The translations under genes and the position numbers were made by a program. A model generated the notes under the pieces. It was not told the origin of the DNA, searched no databases, and saw nothing but the letters and a program-made list of their open reading frames with translations. Shown here one piece after another: positions 31,296 to 40,663 of a stretch of 64,000 nucleotides of DNA. Source of the stretch: Edaphobacter lichenicola. GTDB lineage: Bacteria; Acidobacteriota; Terriglobia; Terriglobales; Acidobacteriaceae. The stretch covers positions 3,410,001 through 3,474,000 of the forward strand of contig NZ_CP073696.1 of assembly GCF_025264645.1 (NCBI RefSeq), read 5' to 3'. Within the stretch, counting starts at the first letter, position 1. Every line of letters begins with the position of its first letter.

Positions 31296-33476
31296 TCAAA
31301 TCGAGAGACCGTCTTCCGTTTTGGCGATTTTACCGCTAGGCCAGTTTCCAACCACCTCCTTCTCTTCAGCTTGCAGCTCTAAGTTCAATCGAGTTCGCCA
31401 TTCGAGATAAGACGCCAGGCTCAACAGAGATCCACACAACCGCATCTCGATGTGCTTTTGTCGATCCTTTTCGTCCCCCGACTTCTCTTCTTCAATCTGA
31501 ACTCTGGCACGGAGTTCTACGGCATGCAAATTCCACGACGAGAGTTGTTCCGCCGTCTCCCCCTCGATCGCATTCGCCAACCCACGAAGCACACTGGAAG
31601 CTTGCTCTTCCACTTCCCGAACAAGTGCATCCGGTTCCGTCGCTGCCAGGTTTCTCTGCTGTAGAAGCCCAGTCTTTACGAACAGGAAAGCGCGCAACTC
31701 TGGCGAGAGCGTCCGAATGCTGCGGTTCACAAGACTTTCGTACGGCTTTTTGGGGAAAGACTCAAAAGTGTACATATCGGCCAGATCTCGCAGTTTGTCG
31801 AAGTCACGATTAATGCTGGAACTGGTCGCAGCGAGCCGTTGATTGGCTTCCAGAGGAGTCTCCGCAGCGGTTGTCTTGAAGTCCGCCAAGTTCCGCAGCG
31901 TGCCCAATAGCAAGCTCCTGACAGAGGAACTGGAGTTCTCTGCCCAGAGATGATCGAACACAAGCCACATTGCCACAACGCCCAGGATGATGCCGAGAAT
32001 CGCGTCGCGAGAGGGCACAAGAGAGGTATTGATCGTGAACCTGTTGAGGTTAACCAGATTGTAGGCCAGCACAATTTGAAATCCGGCGTAGGCAATCCGC
32101 GGGCCGGAGGTCGCCACCCATGACCCAAGCGCAACGACCGACGCGAATAGAATGGCGTATTGCACGAGACTGTCTACTCCGGGAAGAACCAATGCCTCAG
32201 TGCCTAACCCAATGACGCCAGCTCCCAGGATGAAGCCGGCGAATCGGAGACTTTGTCGATGGCGACTGGCGCCGGTGAATCGACGCGCCGTAAGAGTACA
32301 CGTTATGATCGATGCGCCCAGACCGATCCAGCCCGTGCTCATATAGAACACATAGCAGAGTAGAGCAGAGAGAGCGCCGCGGATCGCAAATTTGTAATTC
32401 TCAGTTTTGCTAAGAGCATCAACAACAAATGCACCGATCGACATCGTTGGATTCGCTGCAGGTAACAGCTGATGAATCGGAAGGCTCTCATCAGAAAAAC
32501 TTTGAGCGATCAAGTCCACCGTACGTTCAATCTCTACCAGTATTGGACTCGCGTTGCGTGTCGCCAGTGGCAGATCGATCCAGTCCGTAAGGCTCTTGCA
32601 CAACAGACAGTAGCGAATTGAAGACAGATTGCGCGCAATCGCCAGGCAGCGCTCCTTGTCATCGATGGACAAGATGCGCGTAGATTCGGCGAGATTCGAC
32701 CCGAGCTCCACGAGTTGTCTTGTGAGAGCGATCACCGTGGCGAGCAGATCGTGAAAGCTCTGTTCGTAGTGAGAGTGCGCGAGTAGCTCCGACAAATCAT
32801 CCACACCTTTGGCGGCGGAGCGGCCGAGTTGGATCGCCAACCCCGAAGGGGGAAACTCCTCCGCTTGCGCTTGACTCAGAAGTGTCTCGATCAAGCCTAA
32901 GCGGCGATTTATTCCTTCGAGAATTGCGTCTGGCGATTGCTTTTTCGCGAAGACGGCCTCAATCAGCACAGTAACGACGCACGCAATCAGAATCGCGAGT
33001 AGCGTGTAGAGCGTACGTTCAACGCGTATTTCGGTACGAATGGGGAGGTCCCATAGCTGAATCGCGACCGCGATGAGAACGCTGGCCGTGAGAGACGGAT
33101 TTATAAAGTTCAAGCAACTGATTGCGAAAAATGCAGCGAAGAGAACTGCGATCACCCACACCACATGAAGGAATGCAGAGCCGCTCGTCAGGACTCCTCC
33201 AAGGATCACTGCCGCAGTTGCGATGGAGCACGACAGTGCGATCTGAAACGCAGATGTCCTGGTCGCCTTAGGGCTTTCGCGCGAGATCAATATCGGGAAG
33301 CCGGCGCCCAGTGCCGCACCGGGAATTCTAAAGATGAACGCCAGCAACATGACACTCGTGCATGCGAGTACGATTCTTCCCACCAATGCAGCCCGTCCTG
33401 GATACCACGCCAGTTCGGCGCGCAACATCTCGACAGGATTCCAGACTGGCGGCTTGTACTCTCCGTATAGTGTCAT
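31296..33476 (-). CDS. FUSC-family inner-membrane efflux component (MdtO-like)
   Basis: 726 residues. Two bundles of transmembrane helices (about 28-180 and 370-520) are separated by a cytoplasmic helical region, with a second cytoplasmic region at the C-terminus: the aromatic-acid exporter/FUSC layout. Membrane segments include IVLACTSVMLLAFIFRI and VVWVIAVLFAAFFAISC; the second bundle starts around YKFAIRGALSALLCYVFYM. Last gene of a leftward operon TolC-YtcA-HlyD-FUSC, the same set as E. coli mdtNOP plus ytcA. Known relatives export aromatic acids or dyes. The substrate here is unknown. Confidence 0.88.
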   Translation of the reverse strand: MTLYGEYKPPVWNPVEMLRAELAWYPGRAALVGRIVLACTSVMLLAFIFRIPGAALGAGFPILISRESPKATRTSAFQIALSCSIATAAVILGGVLTSGSAFLHVVWVIAVLFAAFFAISCLNFINPSLTASVLIAVAIQLWDLPIRTEIRVERTLYTLLAILIACVVTVLIEAVFAKKQSPDAILEGINRRLGLIETLLSQAQAEEFPPSGLAIQLGRSAAKGVDDLSELLAHSHYEQSFHDLLATVIALTRQLVELGSNLAESTRILSIDDKERCLAIARNLSSIRYCLLCKSLTDWIDLPLATRNASPILVEIERTVDLIAQSFSDESLPIHQLLPAANPTMSIGAFVVDALSKTENYKFAIRGALSALLCYVFYMSTGWIGLGASIITCTLTARRFTGASRHRQSLRFAGFILGAGVIGLGTEALVLPGVDSLVQYAILFASVVALGSWVATSGPRIAYAGFQIVLAYNLVNLNRFTINTSLVPSRDAILGIILGVVAMWLVFDHLWAENSSSSVRSLLLGTLRNLADFKTTAAETPLEANQRLAATSSSINRDFDKLRDLADMYTFESFPKKPYESLVNRSIRTLSPELRAFLFVKTGLLQQRNLAATEPDALVREVEEQASSVLRGLANAIEGETAEQLSSWNLHAVELRARVQIEEEKSGDEKDRQKHIEMRLCGSLLSLASYLEWRTRLNLELQAEEKEVVGNWPSGKIAKTEDGLSI

Positions 33477-33484
33477 GATCGACT

Positions 33485-34711
33485 TTAACTCTCACGGTGG
33501 GGAGGTCGCATTACGACGACTGCGACCTGACCAACACGAAATGTTGCTGGAGGCGGATCGATGATCTTGATGCGTACCGGGTATCGCGACGCGAGACGCA
33601 CCCAATTGAGCGTGCGCTGCACCTCCGGCAAACCTTCTGAAAGCTTTCCCACTACATCCGGATCGGGAGTCACGCCAAAGCTAGCACTTTCGACGATGCC
33701 GCGATATTTTTTAGTTCTATCGGACATAAGAAAGACGTCTACGGGCGTTCCTGGTTGAACATGTCCGATTTGCGTCTCTCTGAAGTTCGCGAGCACCCAC
33801 CAATTTCTATTGTCGATCAGGGTGAACAGCCGCTCGCCCACTTTGGCGTATTGGCCTTCGGATATCGTGAGGTTTGTAACGCGGGCATCGAATGGCGCCA
33901 GCACGCTGCATTGCTCATAGTTGTATTGAGCCAGCCGAACTGCGGAGGCACGGCTCTCACGCTGCGCAAGCAAAGGTGCCAGAACCAGAACAGAGTGGGC
34001 CGACTCTTTGACCTGGGCCTGGCTCAGTGACATCTGTGCGACGGCTTGCTGTTGTTGAGCCGAAGCAGAGAGGACACTCGCTTTCGCCAATAGCAATTGA
34101 GACTGCGCCTGTTCCACTGCCGCAGCCTTCGCTTCGGATGTGGAGCGGGCTTTATGAACATCATCCTCGGTCACGAAGCCCTTTGCCAAAAGCGGCTGGA
34201 TGCGATGAAAGTTCGCTGTAGCGTAATTTTCGTCAGCCTGTGCCTGTTTCAGTGCGGCTTCCGATCGCGCAACCGCCGCTTTCGCAATCTCGATGTCGTC
34301 GGTCGCTCTGGTCTCGTTTGCCAGTGCGCTCTGCTCACCCGCATGCGCTACATCGACTCCGTTGACCTGGGAGGAGATTCGGCGGGATTCATTTTCGATC
34401 TCACCCTCCAGTACCGCCTGTGCAGCGAGTGCGCTCTGCAAGGCATAGAGGTAAGGCCGATCATCAATTTTGTAGAGCAGGTCGCCTTTTTTGATGAGTT
34501 CGTTATCGTGAATCGGCAACTGCATGACCGGGCCTTCCACCACCGGAGCGATGCCGATGAAGTTCGCTGTGACTTCCGCGTCATCCGTACGCGGATACAA
34601 CACCACCTCGTGAATTACTAAACCAGCCGAGATAAAGGCACCTGCAACGATGCATGCGCTGATGATCGATCCTTTGCGTGTTATCGCCGACTGTGAGTTT
34701 GTTATCTGCAC
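33485..34711 (-). CDS. HlyD-family periplasmic adaptor (MdtN-like)
   Basis: 408 residues. An N-terminal membrane anchor (GSIISACIVAGAFISAGLVIHEV) is followed by a biotinyl-lipoyl half-motif (TDDAEVTANFIGIAPVVEGPVMQLPIHDNELIKKGDLLYKIDD). A long Ala/Gln-rich coiled-coil hairpin follows (about 95-255), then the second lipoyl half and beta barrel (YEQCSVLAPFDARVTNLTISEGQYAKVGE). It links the FUSC pump to the TolC-like channel. It lies 8 bp upstream of the FUSC gene and 13 bp after the YtcA-like gene. Confidence 0.92.
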   Translation of the reverse strand: MQITNSQSAITRKGSIISACIVAGAFISAGLVIHEVVLYPRTDDAEVTANFIGIAPVVEGPVMQLPIHDNELIKKGDLLYKIDDRPYLYALQSALAAQAVLEGEIENESRRISSQVNGVDVAHAGEQSALANETRATDDIEIAKAAVARSEAALKQAQADENYATANFHRIQPLLAKGFVTEDDVHKARSTSEAKAAAVEQAQSQLLLAKASVLSASAQQQQAVAQMSLSQAQVKESAHSVLVLAPLLAQRESRASAVRLAQYNYEQCSVLAPFDARVTNLTISEGQYAKVGERLFTLIDNRNWWVLANFRETQIGHVQPGTPVDVFLMSDRTKKYRGIVESASFGVTPDPDVVGKLSEGLPEVQRTLNWVRLASRYPVRIKIIDPPPATFRVGQVAVVVMRPPHRES

Positions 34712-34724
34712 GATGTTTTCCTCT

Positions 34725-35027
34725 CTACCGGAACAAGATCAGCCAGAGTGTGCAACTGAAGAGACAAAGAAGTGCCGAGTAAACAATCGGTAGTGGCCAA
34801 AGTTCGTCCGTAAGCTTTTTCCTTGTGGCGTACACGTGAGCCAAAAACGTCAATGCAATTGCAATCGCGAGGCATACAAGCCATGACGGGAAGTAGGATC
34901 CCAGGATGTTGAACTCTGGAGATCCGCCGCACCCGACCGTTGCCAGTAGAAGTGGACCGATTGCAAACCTTATCCAGCTCTGAGGTTTGTTCGTGCAACG
35001 CCAAAGAAACTGGTGACGGGGGCTCAT
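34725..35027 (-). CDS. YtcA-family small membrane lipoprotein
   Basis: 100 residues. A lipobox-like segment, LLLATVGCGG, is followed by two transmembrane helices (SWLVCLAIAIALTFLAHVYA and LPIVYSALLCLFSCTLWLIL). This is the YtcA pattern: a small protein linked with mdtNOP-type exporters. Its start overlaps the TolC gene stop by 4 bp, confirming the operon. Exact role in the pump is unknown. Confidence 0.8.
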   Translation of the reverse strand: MSPRHQFLWRCTNKPQSWIRFAIGPLLLATVGCGGSPEFNILGSYFPSWLVCLAIAIALTFLAHVYATRKKLTDELWPLPIVYSALLCLFSCTLWLILFR

Positions 35028-36502
35028 GGATTATGACCTTTCGGATGAGTTGCCAGGAGATCTCCTGTTCGGAAATCGAGGTCGGTGAAAGTCTTGAGAA
35101 CTTGAGTGCGAGCTGTGACGTCGATAGCGCGGGCCTGTGCCAAGGCATCTTCCGCCGCCAACACATCGAGGAAGTTGCGGACACCATCTTTGTACGACTC
35201 CAACACCGCGGAGTAGGACTCTTGAGCAGCAGTCAATAGAGCCGTCGCAGCCTCCCTTTGATTCAGGGCTGTTGCTGCATTTGAGTAGTCGGTCCAGACT
35301 TGATTTGTAATTTCGTCCTGACGGTCGTGAACTTCGTCTGACGCTACTTTCTCTTCTGCCTTCGCCTCCGCGATCCGATTCTCCCGGAGAAGACCGTCAA
35401 ATACCGTCCACTTCAGCTCGAGCGTGGCGTCATAGACGGGGGCCTGGGCATAGAAGCCTGGCGAGCCTTGTTGCTCTCCGAAGGCACGAAGCCAGCCTTC
35501 TGAACCTTCAAATGTGAGCGATGGGTAGTAGGCCGAGGTAGCATGCTTTACCTCAGCATGCGCGGCGCTCACGTGGGCTTCGTCAGCCTGCAGGTCGGGC
35601 CGAACCGTGAACGCCGTGTCTACGGCTTGTTGAACGGATTGGTCCAGTTTGTCTGGAATTCTCAGCTGATCCAGCGCTTCCACTTTCAGTGGTTTCAGTG
35701 GACTGGCGGTAATTGCAGTCGCCAGGTTTCCGATTTCCACTTCCTCAGCCCCAAGCGCACTCTGCAATAGGTAGTTTGCTTTTGCGGTCGCGGCCTTGGC
35801 CTCCAGCACCTCTGGCACTGTAGCAAGTCCGTTGCTACGCCGTTCCTGAGCTGCGGCCTCTGACGTTTTGGCGTCGTTGAGGGAGACCTCAGCCGCTTCC
35901 CGCAGTCCCTTCGCTTCGAGCAAACCGAAGTACGATTGACTGACTCGTTGGATAAGGACCAGATGCTCGTTGTTGAAGGAGAGGTTTGCAACAACGAGGC
36001 GCGCTTGAGCCGCCGTTATTTCTGTGCGACGCGCACCGAAGTCGACGAGAGTGTAGGCAAGATGAACAGCGGTATTAAAGTAGCCTATGTCCTGTACCGC
36101 CCAGGTCTGACTGTAGAGCTGGGCGTTGACATAGGTTCTTCCAGCCGCGAACGCAATGACTGTCGGATACAGTTCGCTCTTCGCGATCCCAACGGAAGCG
36201 GCTGCTACCTTAGCTCGATTCCACGCCGCCTGCGTCTTGGGACTGTTCGACTCGGCAATGTCGATTAATTCGCCCAGGCTGTAGACGTGCTCGTCATTTA
36301 GCGCCGCTTCATGCACAGGAACAGCAGTTGAGTGGCGCTCCAATGTCTGATGGTCGGGAAGCCAAGGCTGATTCGGCGTGATCGGAGCCTTTTGGCCCAG
36401 TGCTCCAACCGATAGATACGATGTCATCGCAACGACTACCACAAGCAGTATGGAGGCGACTGTTCCAGACGGAGCGGGTTTTGCTTGATGACGCGATCTC
36501 AT
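35024..36502 (-). CDS. TolC-family outer-membrane channel protein (MdtP-like)
   Basis: 492 residues. N-terminal signal/anchor (VASILLVVVVAMTSYLSVG), then two repeats of the outer-membrane efflux fold, each with long Ala-rich coiled-coil helices (YSLGELIDIAESNSPKTQAAWNRAKVAAASVGIAKSELYP; TAFTVRPDLQADEAHVSAAHAEVKHATSAYYPSL). It forms the trimeric exit duct for the MdtNO-like pump downstream. First gene of the operon. Its promoter should lie in 36503-36600, where TATA-rich bases (TATAGC, TATACA on the minus strand) occur. Confidence 0.9.
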   Translation of the reverse strand: MRSRHQAKPAPSGTVASILLVVVVAMTSYLSVGALGQKAPITPNQPWLPDHQTLERHSTAVPVHEAALNDEHVYSLGELIDIAESNSPKTQAAWNRAKVAAASVGIAKSELYPTVIAFAAGRTYVNAQLYSQTWAVQDIGYFNTAVHLAYTLVDFGARRTEITAAQARLVVANLSFNNEHLVLIQRVSQSYFGLLEAKGLREAAEVSLNDAKTSEAAAQERRSNGLATVPEVLEAKAATAKANYLLQSALGAEEVEIGNLATAITASPLKPLKVEALDQLRIPDKLDQSVQQAVDTAFTVRPDLQADEAHVSAAHAEVKHATSAYYPSLTFEGSEGWLRAFGEQQGSPGFYAQAPVYDATLELKWTVFDGLLRENRIAEAKAEEKVASDEVHDRQDEITNQVWTDYSNAATALNQREAATALLTAAQESYSAVLESYKDGVRNFLDVLAAEDALAQARAIDVTARTQVLKTFTDLDFRTGDLLATHPKGHNP

Positions 36503-36880
36503 ATCAAGAACTTTCCACTATTCGTTCGCCGCGAGTCTTGTATAAGGTTGCTATATTGCGCATTTCGTGGAGCAGTTAAGTCAGACCGTGCACGCAAGTC
36601 AGAAGCAAACGTGGCGGCCAATCCGTAACGTGATATTCGGGATCCGAACCGCTGCTCCTGGTCTGTGCAAGCAGATAAGGCTCGTGCCGTTGTCCCCATG
36701 ACCATACCTGGCTAAGCAGCCCGGGCCGTTCGGACCCAAGTATACAGCTGCCATTAAGCCAGAAGATGGGATTCGGTTCTATTGGACGAAGGTATTGGTC
36801 GGCATCTTGGCAGCAGACCCAAAAGCAAACTGTAAGCCCGAATCTATATAACGCAGTGGAAGATACTTTTGTTTGCATGA

Positions 36881-37269
36881 CTAGAAGCTGGTGTTGAGGC
36901 GAAGCGAGAAGCTTCGTGCCGGCCCGATGGCATTGCCGGAGAAGAGGCCGCCGAAGTCGATTACGTTGAGACGGTTGTTTAGATTGTCACCGTAGACCTG
37001 AAAACGTCAATTGACTCTTTCGCTCTTGTAGACGTCTACGCCGAGAGAGGCTTGGACGGACAACGAGGGGTCGACACGGCCACGGTCGAAGTTGAGCCAG
37101 TTGACGACGGCGGGCCCGTACTGAGCGAGAGCATCAGACTGCTCACCGTCAAACTCGAAGGGGAGACCAGAACCGAGTCGATGATCTTGAGACGAAACTC
37201 ACCCGTGTTGACTTGGGCCAGAAGAGGGATCGCGATAAAACAAAATGAAAACGTGGAAAGAATCTTCAC
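36881..37269 (-). pseudogene. Relic TonB-dependent receptor with internal deletion
   Basis: Starts with a signal peptide and the typical Acidobacteriota receptor N-terminus (MKILSTFSFCFIAIPLLAQ, then VNTGEFRLKIIDSVLVSP). After about 35 codons the frame changes and resumes as a TonB-receptor C-terminus (YGPAVVNWLNFDRGRVDPSL, SVQASLGVDVYKSERVN, stop, RFQVYGDNLNNRLNV, IGPARSFSLRLNTSF). The plug and most of the barrel, normally 900 or more residues, are missing, and an in-frame stop lies at about 37019. The gene is dead. Confidence 0.8.
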
Positions 37270-37639
37270 GGAAATTCTTGATAACAGGCAGCTGGAAAGT
37301 GAACGCCCGAACGCTTCTACCTGTCCCTTCGTGCGGCACGGTTGGATTCAGACGAAGATCTCTTGCTGGCCATGGTTGAGTTGAACTCAATCGAAAGTTC
37401 CTACGGCCGATTCAATAGGAACTCATGGGAGGAGGGAGATGGACTTTCGCGGAGAAGTTTTTAACGCAGAGTATTTACCCTTGTCAAACAACAGATTGTC
37501 ACTCATCCCCTTACATAAATGCGCGCGATGAATGATTCTCCATTTGGCTCTCAAACGTTTCAATTTGTAATTCAACTTGTGACAAATTTATTTGAGACCC
37601 TTGCGAGCAAACTCTTCGTCGAAGAATTGTCGCCGATGC
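37270..37639. other. Intergenic stretch between relic receptor and terminator
   Basis: 370 bp upstream of the relic receptor start. AT-richer than its surroundings around 37440-37570. No gene is supported. Confidence 0.35.
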
Positions 37640-37674
37640 AAAAGGGCCTCGACTTTATGAGTCGAGGCCCTTTT
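37640..37674. terminator. Strong hairpin terminator of the aminotransferase gene
   Basis: A 15-bp perfect stem: AAAAGGGCCTCGACT (37640-37654), loop TTATG, AGTCGAGGCCCTTTT (37660-37674). It lies 13 bp past the stop of the minus-strand aminotransferase and, with A/T runs on both sides, can work in either direction. Confidence 0.88.
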
Positions 37675-37686
37675 GTCTGGCTGCAA

Positions 37687-39120
37687 CTACTTTGCAGCGA
37701 GCGTGATGCACTCTTCGAGGATGTCGAGGGCGATATCGGCCTCGTACTGATTGACGATGAGCGGCGGGCAGAGGCGGATGCTGGTTTCACCGCAGCCGAG
37801 GATGAGGAGGCCGCGCTCGAAGGCGAGGTCTACGACTTTGTCACGCATTGGGCCGACAGGCGTACGGGACTGCTTGTCTTTGACGAGTTCGATGCCGATC
37901 ATCAAGCCGCGTCCGCGAACGTCGCCGACCGTTGGGTGTTTCGCGACCCATGGGCGGAGGCGCTCTAGGATTTTTTCGCCGACGGTGGCGGCATTTTGCA
38001 TGCCTTCGCGCTCGAGGATATCCATGGTGGCGAGTGCAGCGGCGATGCAGATTGGATTGCCGCCGAAGGTGCTCGCATGAGAGCCGGGGACCCAGTTCAT
38101 GATGTCGGCCTTGGCCATGCAGATGCCGAGAGGCATGCCGCTCGCGATACCTTTGGCGATGCAGACGATGTCGGGCTGGACGCCGGAGTGTTCGATCGCC
38201 CACCACTTCCCTGTTCGTGCGGCACCGGACTGGACCTCGTCGGCGATGAGTAGGATGCCGTGGCGATCGCAGATGCGGCGAATCTCCTGGAGGAAGTTAT
38301 CGGGAGCTACGACGTAGCCGCCCTCGCCCTGAATGGGCTCGAGGATGATGGCGGCGACTTCTTCGGGCGGGAGGATGGTCTTGAAGAGCTTCTCTTCGAT
38401 GTAGCGGGCGCAACCGAGGGCGAAGGCTTCTTCTTCCTGCGGGCCGCCACTACAACCGCGATAAGCGTAGGGGTAGCGGACGTGGTGGACGCCCGGGACG
38501 AAGGGAGCAAAGCGCCGCTTCTGCTGTGGCTTGGAGCCGGTGAGCGAGAGAGCGCCCATGGTGCGGCCGTGGAAGGCTCCGAAGAAGCTGATGATGTTCT
38601 GGCGGCCGGTGTGATAGCGGGCGAGCTTCATGGCGCACTCGACGGCCTCGGCGCCGGAGTTGCCGTAGTAGAACTTGTGGGGGCCGGGCATGGGCGCGAT
38701 GGCGGAGAGGCGCTCGGCGAAGGTGGTCATGTTTTCGTAGTAGAAGTCGGTGCCAGACATGTGGATGAGTTCGGCGGCCTGGTCTTGAATGGCCTTGACG
38801 ACTTCGGGGTGGCAGTGGCCGGTGGAGTTGACGGCGATGCCCGCGGCGAAGTCGATGAACTCGTTGCCGTCGACGTCGGTGACGCGGATGCCGCGGCCGG
38901 ATTTGGCCACCATGGGGTAGCTGCGGGTATAGCTTGGCGAGATGAGCCGGTCGTCGGCGGCGACGATCTTCTGAGCGTTCGGGCCGGGGAGGGCGGTCTT
39001 GAGCTTGGGGCCGAACTCGCTGTAGTGCTTCGAGCGAATGGCTTCGCCAGCGGAATGAGTAACGCCTTGAGCGGAGTTTTGCTTCAGATCTTCGAGGGTC
39101 TTTTCAGTCAGTGTTGTCAT
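37687..39120 (-). CDS. Class III PLP-dependent aminotransferase (acetylornithine/GABA type)
   Basis: 477 residues. Class III features: DVDGNEFIDFAAGIAVNSTGHCHPEVV, YGNSGAEAVECAMKLARYHTGR (phosphate and ring contacts), FFGAFHGRTMGALSLTGSK, IILEPIQGEGGYVVAP, LIADEVQSGAARTGKWWA (PLP Asp) and the Schiff-base Lys in IVCIAKGIASGMPLG. It transfers an amino group from a primary amine such as GABA, ornithine or lysine derivatives to 2-oxoglutarate. The N-terminus of about 50 extra residues and the GABA-type motifs favour a 4-aminobutyrate/L-lysine-type enzyme over ArgD; substrate unproven. Monocistronic, with a strong terminator. Confidence 0.9.
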   Translation of the reverse strand: MTTLTEKTLEDLKQNSAQGVTHSAGEAIRSKHYSEFGPKLKTALPGPNAQKIVAADDRLISPSYTRSYPMVAKSGRGIRVTDVDGNEFIDFAAGIAVNSTGHCHPEVVKAIQDQAAELIHMSGTDFYYENMTTFAERLSAIAPMPGPHKFYYGNSGAEAVECAMKLARYHTGRQNIISFFGAFHGRTMGALSLTGSKPQQKRRFAPFVPGVHHVRYPYAYRGCSGGPQEEEAFALGCARYIEEKLFKTILPPEEVAAIILEPIQGEGGYVVAPDNFLQEIRRICDRHGILLIADEVQSGAARTGKWWAIEHSGVQPDIVCIAKGIASGMPLGICMAKADIMNWVPGSHASTFGGNPICIAAALATMDILEREGMQNAATVGEKILERLRPWVAKHPTVGDVRGRGLMIGIELVKDKQSRTPVGPMRDKVVDLAFERGLLILGCGETSIRLCPPLIVNQYEADIALDILEECITLAAK

Positions 39121-39449
39121 GCGAATCTCTCCTTGGGGCAGCGGTGCGTTTGGTCTAGCCGTTCGTGTCCGGTCCGTTCCAGATAAGGTACGGGGACGCT
39201 CTGTGGTTGCAGAGAGAACGGTTTGCGCTGGTGGCGAGGACTTCGCCGGCTAGGGGTGGAGCGTTAATCGCCGGCGAAGAGACTAGGTCGCGTGAGGCTA
39301 GGCAGGACGCGAAGGTACCGACGCGGCATCTGGTGGCGCTTGGAGCGGCACACTGAGCCGGTGATTCTTTGCATCCGAATTGCGTCGACAGACTGTTTCA
39401 TCGAGCCTCTGCGTATGCCGCCGAGTATACCTTACCGTGGTAACGATAA
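39121..39449. promoter_or_regulatory. Upstream region of the aminotransferase gene with inverted repeat
   Basis: 329 bp. CTTCGCCGGC (39241-39250) and GCCGGCGAAG (39270-39279) form a perfect 10-bp inverted repeat with a 19-nt spacer, about 120-160 bp upstream of the aminotransferase start. It could be an operator or the hairpin of a leader RNA. Nothing else is evident. Confidence 0.45.
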
Positions 39450-39863
39450 TCACTCGTCTTCTACGACAGTTCCTTGATGAAACACGATCTTCCAGCCCAA
39501 AAGCGTGTATTGCCAGATGGTGGAGCGGCGGGTCTTGCGTATCTTGTCTTGAATCAGCGTGTAGGTGAGGAGGTACAGATCGGGTGCCAGAAGGCGGCAA
39601 TGGAACTCGCTCGTCTCCCATTCTTCTTTCTGGGGATGCTGATGACGCTTTTCCAGTTCGTTCAGAACATATTCCCTGGCATAGCGGCGGCCGGAGGCTC
39701 CGATTTCCCAGAAATCGGTGTGCATCATGCCCTCGAAATCTGCACGTGTGGTACCGAATTCGGGGCGATGAAAGATCGGTTCGCGCTGCTTGAGTTCTTC
39801 GAGGATGGCAAGGAGGGCTGCGTCGGTGGACAGGACTGGCTCCATCTGAGGACGCATCACCAC
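39450..39863 (-). CDS. DUF4440-domain (NTF2-fold) protein
   Basis: 137 residues with the DUF4440 pattern: LLAILEELKQREPIFHRPEFGTTRADFEGMMHTDFWEIGASGRRYAREYVLNEL, then YLLTYTLIQDKIRKTRRSTIWQYTLLGWKIVFHQGTVV. A small NTF2-like cone, probably cytoplasmic, of unknown substrate. GGGAGGTGGTGATG around the start supplies a ribosome binding site. Followed in the same direction by nothing closely coupled. Confidence 0.75.
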   Translation of the reverse strand: MVMRPQMEPVLSTDAALLAILEELKQREPIFHRPEFGTTRADFEGMMHTDFWEIGASGRRYAREYVLNELEKRHQHPQKEEWETSEFHCRLLAPDLYLLTYTLIQDKIRKTRRSTIWQYTLLGWKIVFHQGTVVEDE

Positions 39864-39902
39864 CTCCCTAAAACTGAATCAGCCACTCAATCCGCGACCG
39901 AT

Positions 39903-40586
39903 CTAGCGAATGACGCTACCGGGAACAATCGGCTGAGGAGCATCGTTGTCGAACTGCATGCTGAAGGCGAACATGAGCGTGAGCAGGTCACTGTGCGGCG
40001 TGGTGAAGTCAAAGCAGAGGACGTGACGGGTAGGCTCGACGGGGTCTGATTTTTTGCGCGGTTTGACGGGAATGTTACCGAGCACGCAAGCCTTGGCAGC
40101 ATAGGTGATCGTGGGAAGCTTATTCGTTGGTGTCACGGGCATAGGCACCGATGCGAGAACGATCGCAGCGGGGTGGCCGTCGATCGTGTATTTCGTGGCC
40201 TCCTGGGTGACAGTCGGCTCGCCGTACTGCTTGAGCTGGCGGATAATCTGCTCTCGAATGAAGGGACCTAGCTGAGTGGCGCCACGGAGAACATTGGGGC
40301 AGGTGCCGTCGATGGTTGAGAGAACGAAGGAGGAGGTCCCAGTGGGTGCGTTCGAGTTGGCAAAGAAGGTCGAGTGGGCACACTTAGGTGTCGCGTCAGT
40401 ACTCACAGCCGAAACAGAGGGGTCGGCGACGAAGCGGCCAGGATAGAAGTAGGTGACGTTCAGCAATGCGTCGTGAAAGCTCTTTGGCGCATTGGGATTT
40501 GCCGGAGCTTGCGATGAGTCAGCGGATTGCGGGAGAGCCACCGCAGAGACGAGGAGAAGGAAAAATAAGGCAGCAGAACGGAACAT
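39903..40586 (-). CDS. Secreted protein of unknown function
   Basis: 227 residues from the second of two adjacent ATGs, directly behind AAGGAG. A signal peptide (MFRSAALFFLLLVSAVALPQ) and Ala/Pro linker precede a beta-rich domain (FHDALLNVTYFYPGRFVADP...FVLSTIDGTCPNVL...YTIDGHPAAIVLASVPMP). The passage LNVTYFYPGRFV resembles LALRLFYPSDLV of the secreted protein at 43934-44695, suggesting distant paralogues. Divergent from the EamA transporter. Confidence 0.7.
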   Translation of the reverse strand: MFRSAALFFLLLVSAVALPQSADSSQAPANPNAPKSFHDALLNVTYFYPGRFVADPSVSAVSTDATPKCAHSTFFANSNAPTGTSSFVLSTIDGTCPNVLRGATQLGPFIREQIIRQLKQYGEPTVTQEATKYTIDGHPAAIVLASVPMPVTPTNKLPTITYAAKACVLGNIPVKPRKKSDPVEPTRHVLCFDFTTPHSDLLTLMFAFSMQFDNDAPQPIVPGSVIR

Positions 40587-40663
40587 CATCTCCTTATCGT
40601 AGCACCGGGACAGGCTTGCAGGCGGAGGCGCCAGCCAGCACCAGAGCCGCGATACCATAGAGA

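Noticed and set aside
38260-39186. 308-codon plus-strand frame
   Set aside because: Runs antisense through the aminotransferase gene; composition (Gly/Ala/Asp/Glu/Val-rich) is that of a high-GC shadow frame.
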